A stretch of 14,270 bases of DNA from Flavobacteriaceae bacterium (GTDB lineage Bacteria; Bacteroidota; Bacteroidia; Flavobacteriales; Flavobacteriaceae): NCBI GenBank assembly GCA_002709185.1, contig PAQB01000001.1, positions 1 to 14,270 on the forward strand. The letters are read 5' to 3'. Made by a program: the position numbers and the translations under genes. This document shows, piece by piece, positions 1 through 7,309 of the stretch. The notes below the pieces were generated by a model. The model was given only the letters and a program-made list of their open reading frames with translations. It was not told the DNA's origin and searched no databases. Positions within the stretch are counted from its first letter, which is position 1; each line of letters opens with the position of its first letter.

Positions 1-795
1 AGGATTTTGCCTACGGTCTTCCTCCAATTGGGTTTTGTCTAAACCAGCCCAAGACTGGTATGTTTTTTCTTTACCCCCAAAGGTAATGGCTTTGACAATC
101 GTATTGTCGTCGATGTAGTTTCCTTGCAAAAAGTAAGATTTTAAATCTGTAAAGGCGCGATCAACATAGCCATCGGAATAAATTTTAGACAAACGTCCAG
201 CAAATTCAAAATGATCATCTAGCAATCCTGTTGAAAATTTCACTGTGTGTTTTCGCGTTCCAAAAGATCCAAAAGCATTTGAAATTTCACCTCCAGCCTC
301 TTTTGAGATGGCATCTGTTAAAATGTTCAAACTGGCGCCAAAAGCACCAGAACCATTGGTAGAAGTTCCTACGCCGCGTTGCAATTGTAAGCTTTCAACC
401 GAAGATGCAAAATCTCCAAGATTCACCCAGAAGGTGCCTTGACTCTCTGCGTCATTATAAGGAATTCCGTTGATGGTGACATTGACACGCGTGGCGTCTG
501 AACCTCTCACTCTTAAATAGGTGTAGCCAATACCTGCTCCGGCATCTGATGAGGAAACCACAGAGGGTAAATAATTTAAAAGCACTGGAATGTCTTGCCC
601 CAAATTACGTTTTGCAATGTCTTTTTTTGTGACGTTAGAATGAGTAATTGGTGCATTGGGTTGAACACGGACTGCTTTGACAAGTACCTCATCGAGATTT
701 TGTGTTGCCGTTGAATCTTGTGTTTGAATGTCTTGGGCGATAAGCGGTGAATACAACACTGCTAAAAGTGCAAGACAAAGAATGTATTTTTTCAT
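1..795 (-). CDS. TonB-dependent outer-membrane receptor (N-terminal part, runs off window start)
   Basis: Open frame of 265 codons from the ATG at 795 to the window edge; the beta-barrel part is missing. Residues 1-21 are a signal peptide (MKKYILCLALLAVLYSPLIAQ, ending in a signal peptidase I-type site). A TonB-box-like stretch (LDEVLVKAVR) follows, then a plug domain at about residues 45-165 with the typical LRVRGSDATRVNVTINGIPYND, LQLQRGVGTSTNGSGAFG and NILTD motifs. There is no CarboxypepD-like leader domain before the plug. Such receptors import scarce ligands across the outer membrane using the proton-motive force through TonB/ExbBD. A TPP riboswitch and promoter lie directly upstream, so thiamine or a thiamine phosphate is the likely ligand; this is inferred from regulation, not from the receptor sequence. 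The receptor class is certain and the substrate probable. Confidence 0.93.
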   Translation of the reverse strand, partial: MKKYILCLALLAVLYSPLIAQDIQTQDSTATQNLDEVLVKAVRVQPNAPITHSNVTKKDIAKRNLGQDIPVLLNYLPSVVSSSDAGAGIGYTYLRVRGSDATRVNVTINGIPYNDAESQGTFWVNLGDFASSVESLQLQRGVGTSTNGSGAFGASLNILTDAISKEAGGEISNAFGSFGTRKHTVKFSTGLLDDHFEFAGRLSKIYSDGYVDRAFTDLKSYFLQGNYIDDNTIVKAITFGGKEKTYQSWAGLDKTQLEEDRRQNP

Positions 796-862
796 GCGAT
801 TTTTTTTAAGAATCGAATAAAAAGAGGTAATTATTCTTTGTTATAAATTGATAAAATAATTT

Positions 863-879
863 GAAGCACTTACTGCTTC
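863..879 (-). other. Small hairpin between TPP aptamer and receptor gene, possible expression platform
   Basis: On the minus strand GAAGCA and TGCTTC pair as a 6-bp stem around a 5-base loop, just after the A-rich end of the aptamer. The downstream sequence is AT-rich but not a clean U-tract, so a classical terminator is not convincing. A second weak inverted repeat (CGATT/AATCG, 797-815) sits immediately before the start codon and could affect translation. Functional assignment is a guess. Confidence 0.3.
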
Positions 880-958
880 TTTTTTTCCCTAAACAGCATT
901 ACCTGTTCTAGGTTCAATGGGTATGATCTCAGCCTTGCGGCACCCCTTTATTGAGAAC
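880..958 (-). promoter_or_regulatory. TPP riboswitch (THI element)
   Basis: Reading the minus strand, the conserved THI-box segments appear in order: GGGGTGCC, GGCTGAGA, ATACCC, TTGAACCT, CAGGTAATGCTG and AGGGAA. These are the invariant parts of the pyrimidine-sensor and pyrophosphate-sensor helices of the thiamine pyrophosphate aptamer. The element lies 85 bases upstream of the receptor start and just downstream of a promoter box. It should lower receptor expression when intracellular TPP is high. The outer boundaries are approximate because the P1 helix is weak by eye. Confidence 0.95.
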
Positions 959-962
959 GGTA

Positions 963-997
963 CAAATTTACATCACAAAATAATATTTTGCTAACAA
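963..997 (-). promoter_or_regulatory. Bacteroidota-type promoter for the TPP-riboswitch transcript
   Basis: A perfect -7 box TAAATTTG (TAnnTTTG) occupies 963-970 on the minus strand, so transcription would start right at the 5' edge of the riboswitch. A candidate -33 TTG is at 995-997, with a 24-base spacer that is longer than the usual 19-21. The -7 box is the strong part of this call. It implies that the receptor is transcribed separately from the kinase gene upstream. Confidence 0.6.
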
Positions 998-1064
998 TAG
1001 TTAAGTTTTTATTTTCCAAAATCTAAAACACTGCTTTTGATGGGAGTATGTTTTATCTTTTGCT

Positions 1065-1625
1065 TTAACCAAGCAAAGTATCAATGTGTTTTGTAGCGAT
1101 ATCCATACGATTTTTATGAGACCCTTCTAGCAATACATAGTGAAGGTTTTGTTTTTCGAGTTCATTTTTAAATGCTGAAAACATCTGTCCTCTCTCATTG
1201 GGTTTATCACGCAAATCATCGGGAACCCAAGGAATATCCACAGCGCATAAAAAATATAAATCATAAGAATTTCTTGTAGCATGATATGCAATTTTGGGGT
1301 CGCAATAACCATTGTAATAGACTTCAGAGTAAACTTTAGTTTGCAATAAGTCTGTATCACATATGAGTAACTTATTGGCGCTTTGAAGGCGTTCATTTTC
1401 CAATTTCATTTGACCCATGGCAATGGGTTTTAAGTCTTCTTTAGTGCAGAGGGCGCTATGCTGGTCCCATTTGACTTGTAAATACGTCCTCGCATACTCT
1501 GGGACAAAGGCAGTTTTATAATGTTCTGCCAGGGCTTTTGAAAGGGTTGATTTGCCCGTAGATTCTGGGCCATAAAGGACAACCTTAATGCAGTCTGTTT
1601 TTATTTGTTCAAGTGTTTTTTCCAT
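1065..1625 (-). CDS. NadR-like P-loop nucleoside/vitamin kinase
   Basis: 186-residue cytoplasmic AAA_28/NadR-type ATPase. The Walker A loop GPESTGKST is at residues 19-27. VPEYAR (41-46), CDTDLLQT (89-96) and WVPDDLRD (133-140) are motifs of the ribosylnicotinamide-kinase domain of NadR. The protein has this domain only, with no adenylyltransferase or DNA-binding part. Its start overlaps the end of the PnuC-family gene by 25 bases, so the two are translationally linked. In such pairs the kinase phosphorylates the imported vitamin and traps it in the cell, which drives uptake through the facilitator. Family precedent favours nicotinamide riboside to NMN. The neighbouring TPP riboswitch raises the alternative that it phosphorylates thiamine. 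The kinase fold is certain; the substrate is open. Confidence 0.85.
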   Translation of the reverse strand: MEKTLEQIKTDCIKVVLYGPESTGKSTLSKALAEHYKTAFVPEYARTYLQVKWDQHSALCTKEDLKPIAMGQMKLENERLQSANKLLICDTDLLQTKVYSEVYYNGYCDPKIAYHATRNSYDLYFLCAVDIPWVPDDLRDKPNERGQMFSAFKNELEKQNLHYVLLEGSHKNRMDIATKHIDTLLG

Positions 1626-2215
1626 TCAATATAGCCTTGGACCGCTAAAATTAAAAATATTGTGAATTGCAAGCCTGAAAAACCTAGACCCTTAACAAAA
1701 TATAAAGGAATAGAAATCAAATTTCCCAAAATCCAAAACATCCAATGTTCTATTTTTTTGTGGGCCATAAGCCACATTCCAGCAAAGAAAATTCCGCTAG
1801 TAAACGTGTCAAAATAATCCGTAACGCGATCAAAACGATCATAATATAAATAAACCCCAACGACAAAGGCTGCGGTACTTATAAAAATACCAAAGGCTTT
1901 TAGCATGTCTAAGGAATTGGATGTTGTGATTTCAATGCTTTGGCCTAAGGGTTTATGATTCCAAACATACCAACCATAAAAGCTCATGAGCGTATAATAT
2001 AGGTTGATAACCATGTCGCCATAAAGTGTAAATTGATAGCAGATATAAACATACAATACTGTACTAACAATCCCGGTCGGAAACACCCTAATATTTTCTT
2101 TTTTGGCATACAAAACACTTACAATTCCGAAAAATACAGCCACGATTTCAAGTGTTATTTGGAATGCTGTGGCGTGGGCATAGGGAGCACAAAAAAAATC
2201 AATCAACTGTCTCAT
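1601..2215 (-). CDS. pnuC: PnuC/PnuT-family vitamin transporter
   Basis: 204-residue integral inner-membrane protein with about seven hydrophobic segments. It shows the family pattern: an early EIVAVFFGIVSVLYAKKENI stretch (23-42), the Asp of YGDM before helix 3, the SFYGWYVW block (78-85) and a C-terminal GYIEWKK. PnuC proteins are facilitators that move nicotinamide riboside, while close paralogues carry thiamine (PnuT) or riboflavin (PnuX); all depend on a downstream kinase for trapping. The gene starts inside the stop of the phosphopantetheinyl transferase gene (ATGA overlap, 2212-2215) and overlaps the kinase gene at its end, so the three form one operon. The TPP-controlled receptor just downstream makes thiamine a plausible substrate. 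Family certain, substrate not. Confidence 0.88.
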   Translation of the reverse strand: MRQLIDFFCAPYAHATAFQITLEIVAVFFGIVSVLYAKKENIRVFPTGIVSTVLYVYICYQFTLYGDMVINLYYTLMSFYGWYVWNHKPLGQSIEITTSNSLDMLKAFGIFISTAAFVVGVYLYYDRFDRVTDYFDTFTSGIFFAGMWLMAHKKIEHWMFWILGNLISIPLYFVKGLGFSGLQFTIFLILAVQGYIEWKKHLNK

Positions 2216-2844
2216 ACTTCCGTTGTGGTGATGGCGCAGCCAAATCCATCAAATTCAAAAAATAAGGCCTCAAAATTCAGGCGTTTTCCACCTTCCAAAA
2301 TCCAAGCCTTAGTCGTATATTTTTCAGATCCAAAGGGCAGCACTAAAAAATTCTTTTTAAATGAAATTCCAGATTTGGAATACAGCTTGTACAAGGACTC
2401 CTTAATGCACCAAATCCATATCAATTTTTGAATGTATTTGTCTGAGTTTTTGTTTAAATAATGAGACTCATAGCCAATAAATCTCGAAGCAATATTGAGA
2501 ATTTTATGGCGTTGTTTTTCGATATCAACACCAACTGGACAACTGCTAACCACCACCGCAGCATAATTGTAAGAATGGGTAATTGAAATGAAATGTCCGT
2601 CTTTGAGGAGGGGCTTACCAGAATTATCGTAAAATAAATCATGGTCTTTATATCCAAAGGCATTAAGAAGCTTTCGAACACATAGAAATCCGCGTTGGTG
2701 AAGTTCACTTCTCATGGCATTAACACGTTTTAAACTCTCTTTTTTTAAATTAATGGATGCTTTTAAAGCATCCAAGGGTTCTGAGATCTGCCAAATTTTA
2801 ACATGAGTTTGTGAGTTGACATCAAGAGATTTATAAAGCGGCAT
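2212..2844 (-). CDS. 4'-phosphopantetheinyl transferase (Sfp/AcpT superfamily)
   Basis: 210 residues. It transfers the phosphopantetheine arm of CoA to a Ser of carrier proteins. Diagnostic motifs are GKPLL (76-80), ISITHS (86-91), GVDIE with Mg-binding Asp107 and Glu109, and WCIKESLYK (145-153) with Glu149 and Lys153. Length fits the Sfp-type class rather than the short AcpS class. No carrier protein or polyketide/fatty-acid gene lies nearby, so the target (ACP or secondary-metabolite carrier) is unknown. It is the first gene of a minus-strand operon and overlaps the PnuC-family start by 4 bases. Its start codon region also carries the -33 element of the divergent ahcY promoter, so expression of the two may be linked. 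No convincing promoter of its own was found. Confidence 0.92.
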   Translation of the reverse strand: MPLYKSLDVNSQTHVKIWQISEPLDALKASINLKKESLKRVNAMRSELHQRGFLCVRKLLNAFGYKDHDLFYDNSGKPLLKDGHFISITHSYNYAAVVVSSCPVGVDIEKQRHKILNIASRFIGYESHYLNKNSDKYIQKLIWIWCIKESLYKLYSKSGISFKKNFLVLPFGSEKYTTKAWILEGGKRLNFEALFFEFDGFGCAITTTEV

Positions 2845-2876
2845 TTGAAGAATTAAAAAGTTAATGGTTATCTTTG
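2844..2876 (+). promoter_or_regulatory. Bacteroidota-type promoter for ahcY
   Basis: TTTG at 2844-2847, a 21-base spacer and TATCTTTG at 2869-2876 match the -33/-7 consensus (TTTG and TAnnTTTG). Transcription would begin near 2882, giving a leader of about 70 bases before the chosen ahcY start. The -33 box touches the first codon of the divergent phosphopantetheinyl transferase gene. Confidence 0.7.
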
Positions 2877-2953
2877 CACCAATTAATAACTAGAACGAAA
2901 TTACGCTATTTTGGTTGTTTATTCCAAACGAGCTCAGAATTAAAAATTATAAT

Positions 2954-4270
2954 ATGCGAGTTAAGACCCTACCCTATGTCCCATTTAAAGTAAAAGACTT
3001 GTCCTTAGCAGACTGGGGCCGAAAAGAAATTGAATTGGCTGAAGCCGAAATGCCAGGACTGATGAGCCTTCGTGAAGAATATAAAGACAGTCAACCGCTT
3101 AAAGGCGCGCGTATTGCAGGTTGTCTTCACATGACGATTCAAACAGCAGTTCTTATTGAAACACTGACCGCACTTGGTGCTGAAGTCACTTGGAGTTCAT
3201 GTAATATATTTTCCACACAAGACCAAGCTGCAGCAGCAATTGCAGCGGCTGGTATCCCTGTTTATGCTTGGAAAGGCATGAATGAAGAGGAATTTGACTG
3301 GTGTATCGAGCAAACTCTATTTTTTGGAGAAGACCGCAAGCCACTTAATATGATTTTAGATGATGGCGGCGATTTGACTAACCTTGTTTTTGACCACTAC
3401 CCAGAGCTAATTTCGGGAATCAATGGGCTTAGTGAAGAAACTACCACTGGCGTACATCGTTTGTACGAGCGCATGAAAAATGGCACCTTGGACATGCCTG
3501 CAATTAATGTGAATGACTCTGTTACAAAAAGTAAGTTTGACAATAAATATGGTTGTAAAGAAAGTGCTGTAGATGCCGTCCGCAGAGCGACGGACACCAT
3601 GCTTGCGGGTAAACGTGTTGTAGTTTGTGGCTATGGGGATGTGGGTAAAGGAACGGCAGCATCTTTTAGAGGCGCTGGCAGCATCGTAACTGTCACAGAA
3701 GTTGATCCTATTTGTGCCCTTCAGGCAGCAATGGATGGGTATGAGGTTAAAAAATTAGAAACTGTATTACCTGTTTCGGATATTGTTGTGACTGCAACTG
3801 GAAACAAAGACATTGTGCACGGGGCGCATTTTGAAGCCATGAAAGACAAAACTATCGTTTGTAACATAGGCCACTTTGACAATGAAATTGATATGTGTTG
3901 GTTGAATGATAATTACGGTCACACAAAAAATGAAATCAAAGCTCAAGTAGATAAATACACCCTTAATGGTAAAGACATCATTGTATTGGCTGAAGGCCGT
4001 CTTGTGAATCTTGGGTGTGCAACTGGACACCCCAGTTTTGTAATGAGTAATTCCTTCACCAATCAAGTGTTGGCACAAATTGAACTTTGGAACCACAAAG
4101 AATCTTACGAAAATAAAGTTTATATGCTGCCAAAGCATCTGGATGAAAAAGTAGCTAAACTACACTTAGAAAAAATTGGGGTTGAACTCACAGAACTTAA
4201 AAAAGACCAAGCCGATTATATTGGCGTCAAACAAGAAGGGCCTTATAAGCCAGATTACTACCGTTACTAA
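2954..4270 (+). CDS. ahcY: Adenosylhomocysteinase (S-adenosyl-L-homocysteine hydrolase)
   Basis: 438 residues from the ATG at 2954. Reversibly hydrolyses S-adenosylhomocysteine to adenosine and homocysteine in the activated-methyl cycle, using bound NAD in the cytoplasm. Visible residues match the catalytic set of the family: His59 (HMTIQT), Asp137 (DDGGD), Glu162, Lys192 and Asp196 ([11 protein letters not shown]). The NAD loop GYGDVGKG is at 226-233, and the C-terminus is the typical KPDYYRY. A longer reading with a TTG start at 2915 is possible, but its first 13 residues do not resemble the family, whose members begin about where [15 protein letters not shown] does. It has its own promoter upstream and a strong terminator 10 bases after the stop, so it is probably monocistronic. 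Confidence 0.97.
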   Translation: MRVKTLPYVPFKVKDLSLADWGRKEIELAEAEMPGLMSLREEYKDSQPLKGARIAGCLHMTIQTAVLIETLTALGAEVTWSSCNIFSTQDQAAAAIAAAGIPVYAWKGMNEEEFDWCIEQTLFFGEDRKPLNMILDDGGDLTNLVFDHYPELISGINGLSEETTTGVHRLYERMKNGTLDMPAINVNDSVTKSKFDNKYGCKESAVDAVRRATDTMLAGKRVVVCGYGDVGKGTAASFRGAGSIVTVTEVDPICALQAAMDGYEVKKLETVLPVSDIVVTATGNKDIVHGAHFEAMKDKTIVCNIGHFDNEIDMCWLNDNYGHTKNEIKAQVDKYTLNGKDIIVLAEGRLVNLGCATGHPSFVMSNSFTNQVLAQIELWNHKESYENKVYMLPKHLDEKVAKLHLEKIGVELTELKKDQADYIGVKQEGPYKPDYYRY

Positions 4271-4280
4271 ATTTAAAATA

Positions 4281-4311
4281 AAAAAGCCAAAACATATGTT
4301 TTGGCTTTTTT
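4281..4311 (+). terminator. Rho-independent terminator after ahcY
   Basis: A perfect 30-base palindrome (4281-4310) with the core GCCAAAACATATGTTTTGGC, preceded by A5 and followed by a T-run. It lies 10 bases beyond the ahcY stop and separates ahcY from the acetyltransferase gene. The symmetry allows function in both directions, though no minus-strand gene ends here. Confidence 0.92.
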
Positions 4312-4333
4312 ATGAAAATTAGTTTTATATACG

Positions 4334-4846
4334 ATGAAACTTATAAAGTCTAGAAAAGAAAATCTTCCTCAGATAATTCAAATAATCAAGGACGCTCAAG
4401 ATTTATTGGCATCTCAAAACATTGATCAGTGGCAAAATGGCTATCCTACAAAAAGCATTTTGCTCAAAGATATTCAAGACCTCCAAAGCTACATCCTATT
4501 AAATGCCAAAGGACTTCCACTTGCAACAGCGATGTTTTCAACCAAGATTGAGCCAACGTACTCAAAAATTGATGGGGGTTGGATGACGCCGGACCAGACG
4601 CAATACGGCGTTATTCACCGCATGGCGGTTTCAAAAAATTACAGAAGAAAAGGAATAGCAAAGTATATTTTTAATACTTGTGAAACCATGCTTAAAACAT
4701 CACAGATAAAAAGCATGCGTATTGATACCCATGAACAGAATCATGGTATGCGTACCTTTCTTAAAACATTAAATTATAATTATTGTGGCGTAATTTACTT
4801 GGAGAATGGGGACAAACGTTTGGCTTACGAAAAATTAATTCAATAA
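4334..4846 (+). CDS. GNAT-family N-acetyltransferase
   Basis: 170-residue cytoplasmic protein with one GNAT fold. Motif A lies at about 93-117 (VIHRMAVSKNYRRKGIAKYIF) and contains the acetyl-CoA loop RRKGIA (104-109). The following segment MRIDTHEQNHGMRTFLKTLNY (128-148) is the usual motif B. The N-terminal IDQWQNGYP pattern recurs in small uncharacterised acetyltransferases of Bacteroidota and Firmicutes. It transfers an acetyl group from acetyl-CoA to an unidentified amine; the substrate cannot be read from the sequence. It sits 63 bases downstream of ahcY but behind a strong terminator, so it needs its own promoter. I see only a poor -7-like TAGTTTTA at 4320-4327. A terminator follows it. 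Confidence 0.9.
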   Translation: MKLIKSRKENLPQIIQIIKDAQDLLASQNIDQWQNGYPTKSILLKDIQDLQSYILLNAKGLPLATAMFSTKIEPTYSKIDGGWMTPDQTQYGVIHRMAVSKNYRRKGIAKYIFNTCETMLKTSQIKSMRIDTHEQNHGMRTFLKTLNYNYCGVIYLENGDKRLAYEKLIQ

Positions 4847-4862
4847 TTAAAAATTTTAGCAT

Positions 4863-4893
4863 AAAAAAAGCCTCGATTTACGAGGCTTTTTTT
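4863..4893. terminator. Bidirectional Rho-independent terminator
   Basis: A7 followed by GCCTCG, an ATTTA loop, CGAGGC and T7, so the stem works on either strand. It closes the acetyltransferase gene on the plus strand (17 bases after its stop) and the rplU-rpmA operon on the minus strand (19 bases after the rpmA stop). Confidence 0.95.
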
Positions 4894-4911
4894 ATTGTTT
4901 GTAAAAGATTA

Positions 4912-5172
4912 TTAGGCTTCAAAGGGAACAATAGATACGTAAGATTTATTGTTCTTCTTCTTTTCAAACTTAACAAGTCCATCCACTTTAGCGTGCAAGG
5001 TATGGTCTTTACCAGCATAGACATTTTCTCCGGGGTTGTGAGCAGTACCGCGCTGTCTTACAATGATATTGCCAGCTACAGCAGCTTGTCCACCAAAAAT
5101 TTTAACGCCCAATCGTTTAGATTCTGACTCTCTACCGTTTTTCGAACTACCGACTCCTTTTTTATGTGCCAT
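4912..5172 (-). CDS. rpmA: 50S ribosomal protein L27
   Basis: 86 residues, normal length for bL27. It begins directly with [17 protein letters not shown], the N-terminal tail that reaches the peptidyl-transferase centre, so there is no cleavable N-terminal extension of the Firmicutes type. The core [22 protein letters not shown] and the [14 protein letters not shown] block are characteristic. It follows rplU after 28 bases and is the last gene of that operon, ending at a bidirectional terminator. Confidence 0.98.
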   Translation of the reverse strand: MAHKKGVGSSKNGRESESKRLGVKIFGGQAAVAGNIIVRQRGTAHNPGENVYAGKDHTLHAKVDGLVKFEKKKNNKSYVSIVPFEA

Positions 5173-5200
5173 TTTATTTAAATTTTATGATGTTAAACGT

Positions 5201-5737
5201 TTAGCTTAAGGCCGAAATTAAATCTGCTTTCTTCATGGCAGATATTCCCGTAATTCCTTTTGCTTTTGCTAATTCTTTGAGTTGTGCAACTGTCATTTTG
5301 CTCAAATCTTGTGATGCTGATTCCGTTTTTGGAGCAACTGCTTTTTTAACTGCAGTTTTTGCAGCTGCTTTTGGAGCAGCAGGCTTGGCTTTAGCAGCGG
5401 GCTTTGAAACTGCTTTTTTTGCACCAGAAGCCAAAATATTATCAATTTGGATTTCCGTTAAAGCTTGGCGGTGGCCGTTTTTAACTCTGTATCCTTTGCG
5501 TCGTTTCTTTTTGAAGACGATCACTTTGTCACCTTTAAGGTGCTTTAAGACTTTGGCGCCTACTTGAGCACCGTCTATAGCCGGGGCGCCTACTGTGACT
5601 TTATCGCCGTCTGCCAAAAGAAGAACGTTGTCAAAAGCGACTTTTTTTCCTTCTTCGGTTTGCAAACGGTGGACAAAGACTTTTTGGTCTTTTTCAACTT
5701 TAAATTGTTGCCCTGCTATCTCTACAATTGCGTACAT
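5201..5737 (-). CDS. rplU: 50S ribosomal protein L21 with C-terminal SAP/Rho-N-like extension
   Basis: 178 residues against about 103 for ordinary bL21. Residues 1-104 are a full L21 domain ([18 protein letters not shown] at the start, [18 protein letters not shown] at 74-91). Residues 105-142 form an Ala/Lys/Pro-rich linker. Residues 144-178 (core [15 protein letters not shown] and [10 protein letters not shown]) look like a small helix-extended-helix unit of the Rho N-terminal/SAP type, usually nucleic-acid binding. C-terminal tails on L21 occur in Bacteroidota, so the extension is probably genuine rather than a fusion error; its role is unknown. The gene leads the rplU-rpmA operon and has a consensus promoter 63 bases upstream of its start. 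Confidence 0.96.
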   Translation of the reverse strand: MYAIVEIAGQQFKVEKDQKVFVHRLQTEEGKKVAFDNVLLLADGDKVTVGAPAIDGAQVGAKVLKHLKGDKVIVFKKKRRKGYRVKNGHRQALTEIQIDNILASGAKKAVSKPAAKAKPAAPKAAAKTAVKKAVAPKTESASQDLSKMTVAQLKELAKAKGITGISAMKKADLISALS

Positions 5738-5799
5738 AGCGTTACGTTTTTTATTAATGAGTTTATAAATACCTTTTTTATATTCTTAAAAGGCGGGTG

Positions 5800-5830
5800 C
5801 AAATATAATTTTAAAAAATCAATTTACAAA
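5800..5830 (-). promoter_or_regulatory. Consensus Bacteroidota promoter of the rplU-rpmA operon
   Basis: On the minus strand TTTG (5827-5830), exactly 19 bases, then TATATTTG (5800-5807). This is a full match to the -33/-7 consensus. It predicts a start near 5794 and a leader of about 57 bases before rplU. Confidence 0.85.
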
Positions 5831-5884
5831 CTATTTTATCGCATTGTTTAGTGCATGCATCGAACGAGAAATAAATTAATTATT

Positions 5885-5892
5885 TATATTTG
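5885..5892 (+). promoter_or_regulatory. -7 promoter box for the M16 peptidase operon
   Basis: TATATTTG matches the -7 consensus and lies 63 bases before the first M16 gene on the plus strand. No TTTG or TTG is present at the expected -33 distance (about 5862-5865 reads CGAA-like sequence), so the promoter may be weak or activator-dependent. Confidence 0.45.
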
Positions 5893-5954
5893 GCAGCACG
5901 TTGTAACAAATTGTTGAAAACAGCGTCTTACTCACACAATTAATTTAGATCGAT

Positions 5955-7295
5955 ATGAAAAAGATTTTATTACTATTTACTGGCCTACTGCTTTGTAATT
6001 CAAATGCACAACAAGTAGATTACATCGAATATGATTTAGCCAATGGATTGCATGTTATATTACACCAAGAAAATGCCGCCCCAGTCGTAACGGTTGCTGT
6101 CATGTATCGAATTGGCGCTAAAGACGAGGTTGTTGGCAGAACTGGATTTGCGCATTTCTTTGAACATCTGTTGTTTGAAGGGACAGAAAATATTGAAAGA
6201 GGAAAGTGGTTTGATATTGTGTCTGCTCACGGAGGAAGTAACAATGCCAATACAACTCAAGACCGAACCTATTATTACGAAACATTTCCCTCCAACAAAC
6301 TTGAAATCGGTCTTTGGATGGAGAGTGAGCGCATGCTACACCCCATCATCGAACAAGTAGGCGTAGATACTCAAAATGAAGTGGTTAAAGAAGAAAAGCG
6401 CCAACGCATTGACAACGCCCCCTATGGAAAAATAATCTATAGAACAGGGATCAATAATCATCTTTTTAAAGTCCATCCCTATGGCCGCTCAGTCATTGGT
6501 TCCATGGCGGATCTAGATGCTGCTCAACTGGACGAATTTATTGATTTTAACAACCAGTATTACAACCCAAATAATGCGGTATTGGTCGTGGCAGGAGATA
6601 TCAATATTGAAGAAACTAAAGCTCTGATTGCGGATTATTTCGGAACCATTCCGAATAATGCAGAAACCAATGTGAAACAAACCATTGTAGAACCTGCAAT
6701 TACCGAAACACGATACGCCACTGAGTATGACTCTAACATCCAAATCCCTGCTTATATTTTTTCATACATAACCCCAAAGTCCGTTGATAAAGACGCCTAC
6801 GTGTTAGATTATATCTCATCAATTTTAACAGGTGGAAATAGTTCAAGAATGTACAAACGAATGGTTGACCAAGATAAAGTAGCTTTACAAGTTCTTGCCT
6901 TTAATCAAGCAAGTCAGGATTATGGCACATATACAATGGGAGCCCTTATCAAGGGTGAGCCTGATTGGGATATTTTAAAGGCCACTATGGATGATGAGAT
7001 TAAAACCCTACAAACTCAATTAATTTCAGATAAAGAATTTCAAAAACTTCAAAATCAATTTGAAACAAGTTATGTTGAGGCGAACTCAAGTGTTGAAGGC
7101 ATTGCTGCATCCTTAGCATCTTACAATATGTTGCAAGGAGATACAGAGAGAATTAACAAACAATTAGACATCTACAGAACCATCACTAAGGATGACATCA
7201 TGCGGGTTGCAAACACCTATTTAAACCCCAATCAAAGGGTGGAAATTAAATATTTAGCAGGCACTGCTCCTGAAGATGAAGCTTCAAAACAATAA
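5955..7295 (+). CDS. M16-family zinc peptidase, catalytic subunit (exported)
   Basis: 446 residues. An N-terminal signal sequence (1-18, ending NSNA before QQ) indicates export; a Cys at 14 leaves a small chance of lipidation. The inverted zinc motif HFFEH is at 67-71, with Glu70 as catalytic base and Glu147 (in EVVKEEKRQR) as the third ligand, the spacing expected for M16. Size is that of a two-domain M16B half-protease. The Arg/Tyr pair that M16 enzymes use for substrate binding is not apparent at the usual place: the segment SRMYKRMVDQDKVALQV has no Tyr there. That pair is instead present in the next gene product, so the two very likely form a heterodimeric protease, as in mitochondrial processing peptidase and bacterial M16B pairs. 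The genes are 14 bases apart. Natural substrates are unknown; peptides in the periplasm are likely. Confidence 0.93.
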   Translation: MKKILLLFTGLLLCNSNAQQVDYIEYDLANGLHVILHQENAAPVVTVAVMYRIGAKDEVVGRTGFAHFFEHLLFEGTENIERGKWFDIVSAHGGSNNANTTQDRTYYYETFPSNKLEIGLWMESERMLHPIIEQVGVDTQNEVVKEEKRQRIDNAPYGKIIYRTGINNHLFKVHPYGRSVIGSMADLDAAQLDEFIDFNNQYYNPNNAVLVVAGDINIEETKALIADYFGTIPNNAETNVKQTIVEPAITETRYATEYDSNIQIPAYIFSYITPKSVDKDAYVLDYISSILTGGNSSRMYKRMVDQDKVALQVLAFNQASQDYGTYTMGALIKGEPDWDILKATMDDEIKTLQTQLISDKEFQKLQNQFETSYVEANSSVEGIAASLASYNMLQGDTERINKQLDIYRTITKDDIMRVANTYLNPNQRVEIKYLAGTAPEDEASKQ

Positions 7296-7309
7296 ACAAT
7301 ATAACAGAC

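Noticed and set aside
245..442. Plus-strand open frame of 65 codons
   Set aside because: Lies wholly antisense inside the TonB receptor coding region, whose protein motifs are clear; no recognisable product.
1026..1055. AAAACA...TGTTTT inverted repeat after the kinase gene as a terminator
   Set aside because: Only a 6-bp AT-rich stem with a large loop and no T-run; not convincing.
2915..2953. Longer ahcY reading from a TTG at 2915 (13 extra residues)
   Set aside because: The extra residues do not resemble the AhcY N-terminus, and an ATG at 2954 gives the normal family length and start.
3767..4138. Minus-strand open frame of 123 codons
   Set aside because: Antisense to the conserved C-terminal half of ahcY, with no promoter or recognisable domain.
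5235..5567. Plus-strand open frame of 110 codons rich in Ala/Phe
   Set aside because: It is the antisense image of the repetitive Ala/Lys linker of L21.
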